Of a stretch of DNA of 50,910 bases, positions 7,932-16,053 are shown one piece after another. The first letter of the stretch is position 1, and the number at the start of each line of letters is the position of its first letter. The notes beneath the pieces are model-generated. The model worked only from the letters and a program-made list of their open reading frames with translations. It did not search any database and was not told the origin of the DNA. Made by a program: the position numbers and the translations under genes. This DNA comes from an uncultured Pelagibacteraceae bacterium (GTDB lineage Bacteria > Pseudomonadota > Alphaproteobacteria > Pelagibacterales > Pelagibacteraceae). Location: positions 85,179 to 136,088 of the forward strand of contig CACPEJ010000001.1 in NCBI GenBank assembly GCA_902632935.1. The letters are read 5' to 3'.

Positions 7932-8780
7932 ATGAAATTATGTAGAATAGGTAGCGTTGGTGAAGAAAAACCAGCAATCATAGATAGTGAAAACAATTAC
8001 CGAGATTTGTCATCAATAATTAATGATTTAAACCCTGACACATTGAATTTTGATACATTAGAGAAAATAAAAAAAACTGATATTTCAAGTTTACCAACGC
8101 TTGATTCAAGTTCTAGAATAGGTGCATGCGTTTCTAACCCATCAAAATTTATTGGCATTGGTTTAAATTTTAAAGATCATGCCGAAGAACAAAATTTGCC
8201 AATACCAAAAGAACCAATTATTTTCTCAAAATTCACCAGTTGTATTACTGGACCAAACGATCCTATCATTGTTCCTAAGGGATCTAATCATACTGATTGG
8301 GAAGTTGAAATTGGTTTTGTAATTGGAAAAAAAGCTATTAATGTCAGTATTGAAAACGCCTTAGATCATGTCCTTGGTTTTTTTCTAGTTAATGATGTGA
8401 GTGAAAGAGATTTTCAAAAGAATAGAGGTTTGACTTGGGATAAAGGAAAGGGTTTTGATACTTTTGGTCCAATAGGCCCATTCATAGTTACTACAGATGA
8501 ATTACCAGATTATCAAAATTTAGATATGTTTTTAGATGTAAATGGGCAAAGGATGCAAACTGGAAATACAAGTAAAATGATTTTTGATGTTAAAACTTTA
8601 GTTTCTTATATGAGTTCGTGTATGAGTTTACACCCTGGTGATATTTGTTGCACCGGTACACCCCCAGGTGTTGGAGAGAACATGAAACCACCTCATTTTT
8701 TAAAAGGTGGGGAGGAAGTAGTTCTAGGCATAGATAAACTTGGTACTCAAAAACACCAGGTTGTTCCTTATAAGGAATAA
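7932..8780 (+). CDS. Fumarylacetoacetate hydrolase (FAH) family enzyme
   Basis: This 282-residue protein has the FAH fold, used for hydrolysis, decarboxylation or hydration of keto acids (fumarylpyruvate hydrolase, ureidoglycolate lyase, 2-keto-3-deoxy-fuconate or -xylonate dehydratase subgroups). The core signature is visible: GIGLNFKDHAEE at 75-86, PIIFSKF, metal-binding Glu124 and Glu126 in DWEVEIGFVIG, Asp155 in VNDVSERDFQ, and the C-terminal GDICCTGTPPGVG. The order and spacing fit the lyase/dehydratase branch. It follows the ROK kinase after 61 nt with a GGAAGAG Shine-Dalgarno-like sequence, so it is probably the distal gene of the iolD operon. The substrate is not determinable; a keto-deoxy sugar acid would suit the partner aldolase. 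Confidence 0.8.
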   Translation: MKLCRIGSVGEEKPAIIDSENNYRDLSSIINDLNPDTLNFDTLEKIKKTDISSLPTLDSSSRIGACVSNPSKFIGIGLNFKDHAEEQNLPIPKEPIIFSKFTSCITGPNDPIIVPKGSNHTDWEVEIGFVIGKKAINVSIENALDHVLGFFLVNDVSERDFQKNRGLTWDKGKGFDTFGPIGPFIVTTDELPDYQNLDMFLDVNGQRMQTGNTSKMIFDVKTLVSYMSSCMSLHPGDICCTGTPPGVGENMKPPHFLKGGEEVVLGIDKLGTQKHQVVPYKE

Positions 8781-8799
8781 TATAAATTTTATTTATTAG

Positions 8800-9507
8800 A
8801 TGTTAGAAATTTTTATTGCTTTAGGTGCGGGTTTGATAAGTTTTTTATCCCCATGTGTATTACCATTAATACCTGGTTATATCTCTTATATTTCTGGTAC
8901 TTCACTCAATGAATTAATAGAAAAAAAAAATATAAACTTAATTCCTATCATTCTTTTTACAATTGGTTTTTCAATTGTTTTTATTATTTTTGGAGCTGCT
9001 TCAACTTTTTTAGGCCAAGTGTTATTACAAAATTCAAATGAATTAAGAATTGGTGCTGGATTAGTAATCTGTATTTTATCTTTACATTTAATTGGAATTA
9101 TAAATTTAAAATTTTTGAATTATGAAAAAAGACTTCACACAAATAGTAACACTAATTTTTTTAGCCCAATATTGATTGGTATGGCTTTTGCTTTTGGTTG
9201 GACACCATGCATAGGCCCTATTCTTGGATCAATCTTAGCACTTGCCTCAACAGAAGAGAGTATCAATAGAGGTATTATACTTTTATCATTTTATTCTTTA
9301 GGTCTTGCGTTACCATTTATTCTATCAGGTTATTTAATTCAAAAATTTTTAATTTTTTCAAAAAATTTCAAAAAGAACATTAATTTAATTTCAAAAATTG
9401 GTGGTGTAATATTATTAATTACCGGTATATTAATATTAACAAATCAGTTACAAGCATTAGGTTATTATTTACTTAATATATTTCCTTTTTTGCAAAATTT
9501 TGGATAA
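8800..9507 (+). CDS. ccdA: CcdA/DsbD-type thiol-disulfide transporter
   Basis: This 235-residue integral membrane protein with about six helices carries reducing equivalents across the inner membrane for cytochrome c maturation or periplasmic thiol redox. The two redox cysteines sit in the family motifs FLSPCVLPLIPGY (Cys19) and FGWTPCIGPILG (Cys136), each at the start of a repeat of three helices. It has neither the thioredoxin nor the N-terminal domain of full-length DsbD, which defines the short CcdA type. It begins 19 nt after the FAH gene. That gene seems functionally unrelated, so co-transcription may simply reflect genome compactness. Confidence 0.88.
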   Translation: MLEIFIALGAGLISFLSPCVLPLIPGYISYISGTSLNELIEKKNINLIPIILFTIGFSIVFIIFGAASTFLGQVLLQNSNELRIGAGLVICILSLHLIGIINLKFLNYEKRLHTNSNTNFFSPILIGMAFAFGWTPCIGPILGSILALASTEESINRGIILLSFYSLGLALPFILSGYLIQKFLIFSKNFKKNINLISKIGGVILLITGILILTNQLQALGYYLLNIFPFLQNFG

Positions 9508-9513
9508 TTGTTT

Positions 9514-10098
9514 ATGAAGATTTATCAAATTGACTCAAGTGCTAGAAAAGAGGGTTCGACTTCAAGAGCTTTAGCTAAAAAGTTGCTAGAAAAAATTAAA
9601 AAACCTGAAGATGAGGTTATATATAGAGATCTAAATGAAGAAATGGTTTTTGTGAGTGGTTTAACAGAATCTGGAATGAATATTGATGAAAAAGATCAAA
9701 ATGAAAACCACAAAAAAATGTTTGAGCTCTCCACTCAACTCGTAAAAGAACTCAAAGAGAGTGATATTATAATTATTTCAGCACCAATTTATAATTATGG
9801 TCCCCCTGCAACTTTAAAAGCTTGGTCGGATTTGGCGGCTAGAGTTGGGGAAACCTTTAAATTTAAACCCAATGGTAGAAGAGAGGGTTTATTAAAAAAT
9901 AAAAAAGCTTATTTAGTAATTACATCAGGAGGAACTAAGTTAAATAGCAATGAAGACTTTTTAACTCCTTGGTTGAAATTTATTTTGAATTTCTTTGGTA
10001 TAGAAAAAGTTGAGACAATCAGTGCGGATCAAATGGCCCTAGATTATGAAAAATCAATTAAAGAAGCTCACGCACAAATTGATAAAATAAAACTATAA
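9514..10098 (+). CDS. Flavodoxin-fold NAD(P)H:quinone/azo reductase (AzoR-like)
   Basis: This 194-residue FMN-dependent oxidoreductase belongs to the NQO1/AzoR family. The N-terminal phosphate-binding region DSSARKEGSTSRAL follows the first strand. The FMN-ring loop PIYNYGPPATLKAWSDLAARVGETF is characteristic of AzoR, followed by KKAYLVITSGG. Such enzymes carry out two-electron reduction of quinones, probably protecting against redox cycling. The ATG at 9514 is preferred over a TTG at 9508 because it directly precedes the first beta-strand (KIYQIDSSA). The start is 6 nt past the ccdA stop, so they are likely co-transcribed. The substrate is unknown. Confidence 0.8.
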   Translation: MKIYQIDSSARKEGSTSRALAKKLLEKIKKPEDEVIYRDLNEEMVFVSGLTESGMNIDEKDQNENHKKMFELSTQLVKELKESDIIIISAPIYNYGPPATLKAWSDLAARVGETFKFKPNGRREGLLKNKKAYLVITSGGTKLNSNEDFLTPWLKFILNFFGIEKVETISADQMALDYEKSIKEAHAQIDKIKL

Positions 10099-10161
10099 TC
10101 AATTTAAATTAATTTCGAAATTTTGATTTGCTCTTTTCTAATTCAATAAAATAAATTAATA

Positions 10162-10232
10162 TGTTCAAAGGGGTGTCTTAACAGACTGAGATTAAACCCT
10201 ACGAACCTGTCCGGTAATTCAGAAAGGGAACG
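10162..10232 (+). ncRNA. TPP riboswitch (THI element)
   Basis: All conserved blocks of the TPP aptamer are present in order: GGGGTGTC (10170-10177), the pyrimidine-sensor CTGAGAT (10186-10192), AAACCCT (10195-10201), and the pyrophosphate-sensor GAACCTGTCCGG-TAATTC (10203-10220), then AGGGAAC. P1 pairs TGTTC (10162-10166) with GAACG (10228-10232). The start codon of the transporter is the very next base (10233), so the purine-rich ribosome-binding stretch AGAAAGGGAA lies in the 3' strand of the aptamer. Ligand binding would hide it directly, which indicates translational control. It belongs to the transporter downstream. Confidence 0.95.
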
Positions 10233-11678
10233 ATGGATAAAACATATTTTTTAACACAATCAACTGCATTATCTTTAGTAATTGTTATATGTTTAATTTT
10301 TTTATCATTTGGAATTTATTATTCTAAAAACTATCAAGGATTAAAAAATTATTTAACTGCAAATAGAAATATTGGATTTCTCTCATTAACAACAAGTTTG
10401 ACAGCATCTGCATTAGGTGCATGGATACTTTTTGGTCCTGCTTCAGCTGCAACCTGGGGAGGTTTAGGTGCAGTAATTGGATATTCTCTAGGAACAGCTT
10501 TTCCAATGTTTTTTTTTATATATCTTGGAAAAAAAATTAGAAAAGAGTTTCCTCAAGGCTCCACGCTCATTGAATTTTTAAGAAAAAAATTTGGTAAAAG
10601 TTTATTTAAACTTATTTTACTGATGACAATTTTTTACATGTTTATTTTCTTATGTGCTGAAGTTACAGCGGTTGCAGTTTTGATTAACTATATTTCAGGT
10701 ACTGATCTTTGGTTCACTGCTTTAATTGTGCTATTGTGTACTTTAACTTATACTTTATATGGTGGATTAAAAGCTTCAATATTGACTGATAACATTCAAA
10801 TGTTTGTCATTGGTTCATTATTATTGATTTCTTTAATATATATTTTGTCTTTCACAGGATCAAAATTTTCATTTGATTTTGTAAAAGAAAAAAACCCTCA
10901 TCTTTTAAGCGGATCTTATTTACCTGGTTATACCTCTGGTTTAACTTTTTTTATTGCTGTAGCAGCAACCAATTTATTTCACCAAGGTAATTGGCAACGT
11001 ATTTACGCAGCAAATGATTATAAAACTTTAAAAAAAAGTTTGATTTTATCTTTTTTGATAATTGTACCAATTGTTTTTTTTATGGGGTTTACAGGACTAA
11101 TTGGTTTTTCACTCAATTCATCAATAAGGCCCGATCTAAGTTTTTTTTACTTATTACTAAATGAACAAGCAATATTTTTATCAATAGTAATTATTATTTT
11201 AGGTCTAGCATTAACTATCTCTACAGTAGATACCTTAATTAATGCAATATCAAGTTTAATTATAGTCGATGGAAAAGCTACATTTGAATTTAAAAAAAAG
11301 ACTAATTATATAAATTTTTCAAAATATATAATTATATTTTTATCTGTAATATCTTTTGTAATTGCATCTTATGGCTTTGATATTTTATATTTATTTTTAC
11401 TGGCTGACTTATTTTGTTGTGCTTTTGTGCTAACAGTTTTTTATAGTTTCTATAATAAGATTGATGAAAAAAATGCATATATATCAATCATTATTGGACT
11501 TATATTTGGATTTTTATTTTTCCCTTCACCAGATTTCTCAAAAAGTTTATTAGTTGGAATATTGTTATCAAAAGAAATATTTAGTCCATTTATATCCCAA
11601 TCATTATTATTTTTGTCATTTATCATTGCAACTTTTTTACCTTTTTTGGTTCTTAAGGCTCAAAAGATCAAATTTTAG
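10233..11678 (+). CDS. thiV: Sodium:solute symporter, putative HMP (thiamin pyrimidine) transporter ThiV
   Basis: This is a 481-residue SSS-family transporter with about 13 predicted membrane helices. Features seen are LTASALGAWILFGPASAATWGG near 55-76, LYGGLKASILTDNIQ near 175-189, and an ISTVDTLINAISS stretch near 330-342, as in sodium-binding SSS cores. It is immediately downstream of a TPP riboswitch, with its ribosome-binding site inside the aptamer. In SAR11, a riboswitch-controlled SSS transporter named thiV has been proposed to import 4-amino-5-hydroxymethyl-2-methylpyrimidine (HMP), because these cells lack ThiC. The family and control are seen here; the substrate assignment is by analogy with that published proposal. 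Confidence 0.85.
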   Translation: MDKTYFLTQSTALSLVIVICLIFLSFGIYYSKNYQGLKNYLTANRNIGFLSLTTSLTASALGAWILFGPASAATWGGLGAVIGYSLGTAFPMFFFIYLGKKIRKEFPQGSTLIEFLRKKFGKSLFKLILLMTIFYMFIFLCAEVTAVAVLINYISGTDLWFTALIVLLCTLTYTLYGGLKASILTDNIQMFVIGSLLLISLIYILSFTGSKFSFDFVKEKNPHLLSGSYLPGYTSGLTFFIAVAATNLFHQGNWQRIYAANDYKTLKKSLILSFLIIVPIVFFMGFTGLIGFSLNSSIRPDLSFFYLLLNEQAIFLSIVIIILGLALTISTVDTLINAISSLIIVDGKATFEFKKKTNYINFSKYIIIFLSVISFVIASYGFDILYLFLLADLFCCAFVLTVFYSFYNKIDEKNAYISIIIGLIFGFLFFPSPDFSKSLLVGILLSKEIFSPFISQSLLFLSFIIATFLPFLVLKAQKIKF

Positions 11679-11719
11679 TCGATTGTATTAAGTGAATTAA
11701 TAGTTATATAACTGACCGA

Positions 11720-12655
11720 ATGTCAGAAAATCAAATAGTAATTAATGATCTCTCTAAGGTTTATGATAATGGCTTTAATGCTTTAAAAAATATAAATCTC
11801 AATATCAAAAAAGGAGAAATTTTCGCGATGCTTGGACCCAATGGTGCAGGTAAAACTACTTTGATTAGCATTATTTGTGGAATTGTAAAACCATCATCAG
11901 GAAAAGTTACAGTTGAAGACTTTGATATCATTGAAGATTATAGGGAAACAAGATCACGTATAGGACTTGTTCCTCAGGAATTAACTTTAGAGCAATTTGA
12001 AACTGTTTTTAATAATGTTTCGTATTCAAGAGGTCTGTATGGAAAAAAACCAGATCCAAAATATATTGAAAAAATCTTGAAACAACTCAGTCTTTGGGAC
12101 AAAAAAGATTTAATCTTGCGACAATTATCTGGTGGAATGAAAAGAAGAGTTTTAATTGCAAAAGCATTGTCTCATGAACCAGAAATTTTATTTTTAGATG
12201 AACCTACAGCCGGTGTAGATGTAGAATTAAGAAAAGAAATGTGGAGAGTTGTAGAAACTTTAAGAGAAACAGGCGTTACAATAATATTGACAACACATTA
12301 TATCGAAGAAGCAGAGGCTATTGCTGATCGTGTTGGTGTTATAAATCAAGGTGAGATTATTATTGTAGAACAAAAGAAAGAATTGATTAAAAGAATGGGT
12401 CGAAAAGTTTTATCTGTAGAATTGCAAGAAGAAATCCAAGATATACCAAGCTCATTAAAAAAATATAATTTGATTATTGGAAGTAATAGAATGTCATTAA
12501 ATTATACATATAATTTAAAAGAAAAGCAGACTGGAATTACGAATCTTTTGCAAGATATTAAAGATTCAGGACTTAAACTAAGAGATTTAAAAACAGAACA
12601 AAGCAATTTAGAAAAAATATTTGTTACTTTAGTTAGGGAAAATAATGAAAATTAA
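11720..12655 (+). CDS. ABC-2-type transporter ATPase (YadG-like)
   Basis: This 311-residue ABC ATPase has Walker [10 protein letters not shown] (39-47), the Q-loop VPQE near 84-87, signature LSGGMKRR (136-143), Walker B ILFLDEP (156-162), and the switch His in TTHYIEEAE. The C-terminal extension of about 90 residues is typical of drug- or polysaccharide-export ATPases. Its stop overlaps the permease start by 11 nt, so translation is coupled. It resembles the E. coli YadG/YadH pair of unknown substrate. No gene nearby reveals the cargo, although the adjacent sugar-nucleotide genes lie on the other strand. Confidence 0.9.
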   Translation: MSENQIVINDLSKVYDNGFNALKNINLNIKKGEIFAMLGPNGAGKTTLISIICGIVKPSSGKVTVEDFDIIEDYRETRSRIGLVPQELTLEQFETVFNNVSYSRGLYGKKPDPKYIEKILKQLSLWDKKDLILRQLSGGMKRRVLIAKALSHEPEILFLDEPTAGVDVELRKEMWRVVETLRETGVTIILTTHYIEEAEAIADRVGVINQGEIIIVEQKKELIKRMGRKVLSVELQEEIQDIPSSLKKYNLIIGSNRMSLNYTYNLKEKQTGITNLLQDIKDSGLKLRDLKTEQSNLEKIFVTLVRENNEN

Positions 12656-13412
12656 TATTTATGGATTTAAAGCAATTTATTTTCATGAGATGGATAGATT
12701 TCGACGAACTTTGGGTCAATCCCTTTTATCACCAGTAATTTCTACCTCATTATATTTTATTGTTTTTGGTTCTGTCATAGGTGGTTATGTTCAAAAAATA
12801 GATGGTATTAGTTATGGATCTTTTATTGTTCCAGGATTGCTAATGTTAACTTTGTTAACTCAATCAATAAGTAATACTTCTTTTGGAATTTTTTTTCCTA
12901 AATTTAATGGAACTATTTATGAAATTTTAGCAGCACCAATATCCTCTTTTGAAATTGTTTTGGCATTTGTAAGCGCTGGAGCAACCAAAACACTTATTGT
13001 TGGTGTTGTAATTTTTTTAACAGCTCAATTTTTTGCTGACGTGCAAGTTCAATTTCCATTTCTGATGATTTTTTTGTTAGTTCTTGTTTCTTTTACATTT
13101 GCATTGTTTGGTTTTTTAATTGGTTTAGTCAGCAAAGATTTTGAGCAAATGTCTATTATTCCATCTTTAGTAATCACACCAATGGTATTTCTAGGTGGAA
13201 GCCTTTATTCTTTAGATATGTTACCTGAGTTTTGGCAATTAATTACTTATTTTAATCCTGTGGTTTACTTAATAAATGGCCTTAGATACTCATTTTATGG
13301 AATATCAGATTTTAATATTTGGATAAGTGTAGGTTTAATGGTGTTATTTTTGTCAATTTGCATAATTATTGTCTCTATCTTACTTAAAAAAGGCTACAGC
13401 ATAAAATCTTAA
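12645..13412 (+). CDS. ABC-2-type transporter permease (YadH-like)
   Basis: This 255-residue membrane subunit has six predicted helices and the ABC-2 architecture. It has an N-terminal cytoplasmic segment ([20 protein letters not shown]), a first helix around [14 protein letters not shown], and the conserved [17 protein letters not shown]...[13 protein letters not shown] region near 182-215. This is the signature region of the YadH/NodJ branch. It pairs with the ATPase at 11720, with which it overlaps by 11 nt, to form an exporter of two subunits each. The stop codon lies in the loop of an A/T hairpin that also marks the end of the convergent gene at 13419. Confidence 0.88.
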   Translation: MKINIYGFKAIYFHEMDRFRRTLGQSLLSPVISTSLYFIVFGSVIGGYVQKIDGISYGSFIVPGLLMLTLLTQSISNTSFGIFFPKFNGTIYEILAAPISSFEIVLAFVSAGATKTLIVGVVIFLTAQFFADVQVQFPFLMIFLLVLVSFTFALFGFLIGLVSKDFEQMSIIPSLVITPMVFLGGSLYSLDMLPEFWQLITYFNPVVYLINGLRYSFYGISDFNIWISVGLMVLFLSICIIIVSILLKKGYSIKS

Positions 13413-13422
13413 AAGATTTTAT
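13401..13422. terminator. A/T-only hairpin between convergent genes
   Basis: A 9-bp inverted repeat (ATAAAATCT / AGATTTTAT) with a 4-nt loop straddles the ends of the ABC permease (plus) and the nucleotidyltransferase (minus). A T-run begins 7 nt after it on the plus strand, and a CCTTTTTT run follows further out on the minus strand. The stem is weak, so the terminator role is tentative. Confidence 0.4.
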
Positions 13423-14099
13423 ATAAAAATTTTTTTTAGTTTTTTTAGATTATCTAAATTGTCAACTGTGTACCATTTTTTTGGCATTACATCCGAAACA
13501 TATAATTGTCTGATTTTAATTAGTTTTTTCCAGAGAATATTAAAGTCATCAGTTGGCTTAATTTTATCGTTTATCTTTTTTGGATTTAATATCTGAATAC
13601 CGGTGCAGTAAATATCAGATTTTTGTGTTCTTGAGAGTTTTTTAACAATATTTTTTTTCTTAAAAATAAAATCTCCCGCTAATCCTTTAATTGGTTTTGT
13701 TGGAATTAACATGCATAGAGGCTGACCTTTTTTATAATAATCTTTCTCAAGTTTTTTAAAATCAATGTTAGTGACATTGTCGCAAGTTAAGACATAAATT
13801 GGAGAGTTGAATGATTTAAATATAGAGTTGAATATCCACCAAGAATTACCTTTTTTATCTGTATTTATTATTGACGAAACTTTTTCTTCTATTAAATGTT
13901 TAGCTAAAATAGGCCCTTTATAACCTACTGAAATATGAACAAAATTTATATATTTTTTCAGTCTTTTGATACCTCTCGCTATCAATGAAGTTTGTTTAAA
14001 TTTAACTAAACCTTTAGGTATTTTTTTTGTAAGAGGCATTAATCTGGTTCCTCGACCAGCTGCCATTATAAAAGCATGATTTATTTTTCTATAAGTCAT
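13419..14099 (-). CDS. Sugar-phosphate nucleotidyltransferase
   Basis: This 226-residue protein belongs to the NTP_transferase family (mannose-1-phosphate guanylyltransferase or glucose-1-phosphate uridylyl/thymidylyltransferase relatives). The nucleotide-binding signature AAGRGTRL lies at 13-20, followed by the KxxPK-type Lys in KKIPKGLVKF. A metal-binding Asp is in TCDNVTNID near 103-111. It is short, with only the catalytic Rossmann domain and no left-handed beta-helix tail. It starts 11 nt inside the end of the upstream dehydratase-like gene, so the two are coupled. It probably activates a sugar for a surface glycan; the sugar and nucleotide are unknown. Confidence 0.78.
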   Translation of the reverse strand: MTYRKINHAFIMAAGRGTRLMPLTKKIPKGLVKFKQTSLIARGIKRLKKYINFVHISVGYKGPILAKHLIEEKVSSIINTDKKGNSWWIFNSIFKSFNSPIYVLTCDNVTNIDFKKLEKDYYKKGQPLCMLIPTKPIKGLAGDFIFKKKNIVKKLSRTQKSDIYCTGIQILNPKKINDKIKPTDDFNILWKKLIKIRQLYVSDVMPKKWYTVDNLDNLKKLKKIFI

Positions 14100-15042
14100 T
14101 AGATTTCAGACCAAACTTGATAATTTTTTCAATTTCAGACTGTGCTAATCTTTTTGCATTTTCAGAAGACACTATTTCTTTAAGTGGTTTTTTTAAAAGA
14201 TTATTAAAATCAATTACAAAATACTTTTTATTCTTAATTTTCATCTCTTTAGCATATTTTAACTCGTCCTCACCAATTAAATACTCATCTTGTCGATCAC
14301 CTTTTCTGGATTGAATTATTTTATATTTACCACCAAATTTTTTTGTCCAGACTTTTAAGAAATCAATCATTTTCGCAGATTTCATTTCAGCTGAAAGAAT
14401 TTTTCCATTTAATTTATTTTTAAGTTTTAGGGCCTGATCAATTAGACTTACAGCTTCATTGACTGAAAAAAAAAATCGCCTCATATAAGGACCAGTTGTA
14501 AGTATAGTCTTATTTTTTTTAAACATTTGTTTCCATATTGGTAAAACAGATCCAGTAGACCATGTTACATTACCATATCTCACACAAATAAATTTAGTTT
14601 TACTATAAGATTTTATTGATGAAAAAAGTCTTTCCATACAAGATTTACTTAAACCATAAATATTTTTGATTGGCGGTGATGCTTTGTCAGTTGAGACACC
14701 TATAACTGTTGGAACTTTTTTATTTATACAGGCACGAACAACATTTGTAGATCCAAGTATATTTATATCAATACATTCAAATGGAAATTTTTCTGATAAG
14801 TCGACAAATTTTGTAGCTGCAGCATGAATTACGATATCAGGTTTAGTATAATTTAAGCAATCATGTACCGACTCAATATTAGAAACATCCAAAGGTACTA
14901 CTTCACAATTCGTTAAATTCTTTACTAAGAAATTTTGCTTATTATTACGAGCGCCAAGAAAAACTTTATATTTTTTCTTATAAAAATTAGCTAAATTTCT
15001 TCCTAGATAACCTGTACCACCTGTTATTAGAATTTTTTTCAT
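14089..15042 (-). CDS. Sugar-nucleotide epimerase/dehydratase (CapD/PseB-like SDR)
   Basis: This 317-residue extended short-chain dehydrogenase has the NAD motif GGTGYLG at 8-14, an Asp-ending strand near LDVSN (51-55), AAATKFVDLSE, and STDKASPPIKNIYGLSK at 117-133 holding the YxxxK pair (Tyr129, Lys133). The STDKA...YG.SK block is diagnostic for the UDP-GlcNAc 4,6-dehydratase/C5-epimerase branch (FlaA1, PseB, CapD C-terminal half). Such enzymes make nucleotide-activated deoxy-amino sugars for O-antigen, capsule or flagellin-type glycans. There are no membrane helices, unlike the long CapD form. It is coupled by an 11-nt overlap to the nucleotidyltransferase. The exact product is uncertain. 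Confidence 0.82.
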   Translation of the reverse strand: MKKILITGGTGYLGRNLANFYKKKYKVFLGARNNKQNFLVKNLTNCEVVPLDVSNIESVHDCLNYTKPDIVIHAAATKFVDLSEKFPFECIDINILGSTNVVRACINKKVPTVIGVSTDKASPPIKNIYGLSKSCMERLFSSIKSYSKTKFICVRYGNVTWSTGSVLPIWKQMFKKNKTILTTGPYMRRFFFSVNEAVSLIDQALKLKNKLNGKILSAEMKSAKMIDFLKVWTKKFGGKYKIIQSRKGDRQDEYLIGEDELKYAKEMKIKNKKYFVIDFNNLLKKPLKEIVSSENAKRLAQSEIEKIIKFGLKSNDL

Positions 15043-15083
15043 TATTAAATGTTATAAATATGTTTATAATTTTAAAATAAATA

Positions 15084-16004
15084 ATGTCTATATCTATTCA
15101 TATACCTTTTTACAATCCAAATCCCGAAAAAAAAGAAGGTTATAGAAATTTAAGACGTTTTGATTATCTTGAAGAAAATGTAATTAATCTAAAAACACTT
15201 TCAATTAAGAATGATATTTTTATTCACACGCATAATGATTTTTTGGATGATAAAAATTTAAATGCTAAAATTATAAAACATCAAATAAGTGATAGTGACC
15301 TGAATAAAGGGTATTTAACATGGAAGTGTAGATCATTAATGGAAGAACAAAGAAATGACTATGAATACTTTACTTACTTAGAGCACGACATTAAGTTCTC
15401 AGAAGTTAATTTACAATATTGGCTGAAATATCAAGATTTATTAGCAAATAAAGGGTTTCATTTAGGTTTTTTCATATATGAAATGAATAACAAAACTAAT
15501 CAAAAACATAGTATTCATATTTCAAGAAAATTAGACAAATTTTTTGAAATTGAGGGTCAAAATTTTATCGTTAATGACTTAGAAAATTATTGTTGTTTCT
15601 GGATCTATACAAAAAAACAATTTGAAACTTTTTTAAAATCCAAATGGTGGTCATTCGAAAAAAGAGCACATAACTTTAGACATAATTATGGTATTACAGA
15701 GAGATCATCAATTGGTTTCCACGCTCTTTGTATGAATTATTTCAAAGCAACTTTAATTCCTGAAAAAAATAATCAACCACACCCAGATTCTTTTATTGAA
15801 CACATGACGAATAATTATTTTGAAAAATTTCCTGAAATAGAAAAAAAGCATTATTTTGATATTAGGGGTGCTTGCAAGTTTCAAATTGATGAAATTATCA
15901 TTGATCCAGGAAATAGAAGAAAAATGGCTGATAATTTCATTTCAAATAAATTAATTAAAAATCTTTTTTGGAAAATTAGATTTATCACTAGAAAATTTAA
16001 CTGA
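15084..16004 (+). CDS. Uncharacterised protein, possible glycosyltransferase-like
   Basis: The family of this 306-residue soluble protein is not recognised with confidence. The N-terminal strand SISIHIPFYNPNP, the segment FTYLEHDIKFSEVNLQYW (Glu100-His101-Asp102 after a hydrophobic strand, in the place of a DxD motif), and aromatic-rich regions around CCFWIY and KWWSFEKR recall GT-A glycosyltransferases acting on surface glycans. It is divergent from the sugar-nucleotide genes, with 41 bp between starts. Glycosyltransferase is therefore an inference from context and one motif-like feature. The stop codon lies inside a hairpin (15999-16022). Confidence 0.5.
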   Translation: MSISIHIPFYNPNPEKKEGYRNLRRFDYLEENVINLKTLSIKNDIFIHTHNDFLDDKNLNAKIIKHQISDSDLNKGYLTWKCRSLMEEQRNDYEYFTYLEHDIKFSEVNLQYWLKYQDLLANKGFHLGFFIYEMNNKTNQKHSIHISRKLDKFFEIEGQNFIVNDLENYCCFWIYTKKQFETFLKSKWWSFEKRAHNFRHNYGITERSSIGFHALCMNYFKATLIPEKNNQPHPDSFIEHMTNNYFEKFPEIEKKHYFDIRGACKFQIDEIIIDPGNRRKMADNFISNKLIKNLFWKIRFITRKFN

Positions 16005-16022
16005 CCCATTTCTGGGCCAGTT
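15999..16022. terminator. Hairpin between convergent genes
   Basis: AACTG (15999-16003) pairs with CAGTT (16018-16022), and CCC (16005-16007) with GGG (16014-16016), across one mismatch and a 6-nt loop. No long T-run follows on either strand, so it is a possible bidirectional terminator between the gene at 15084 and aceA. Confidence 0.45.
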
Positions 16023-16053
16023 AATAGACTAATATATAAGAGGAATTGTTTTA

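Noticed and set aside
9508..9513. TTG start for the AzoR-like gene
   Set aside because: ATG at 9514 directly precedes the first strand of the flavodoxin fold; the two extra residues add nothing.
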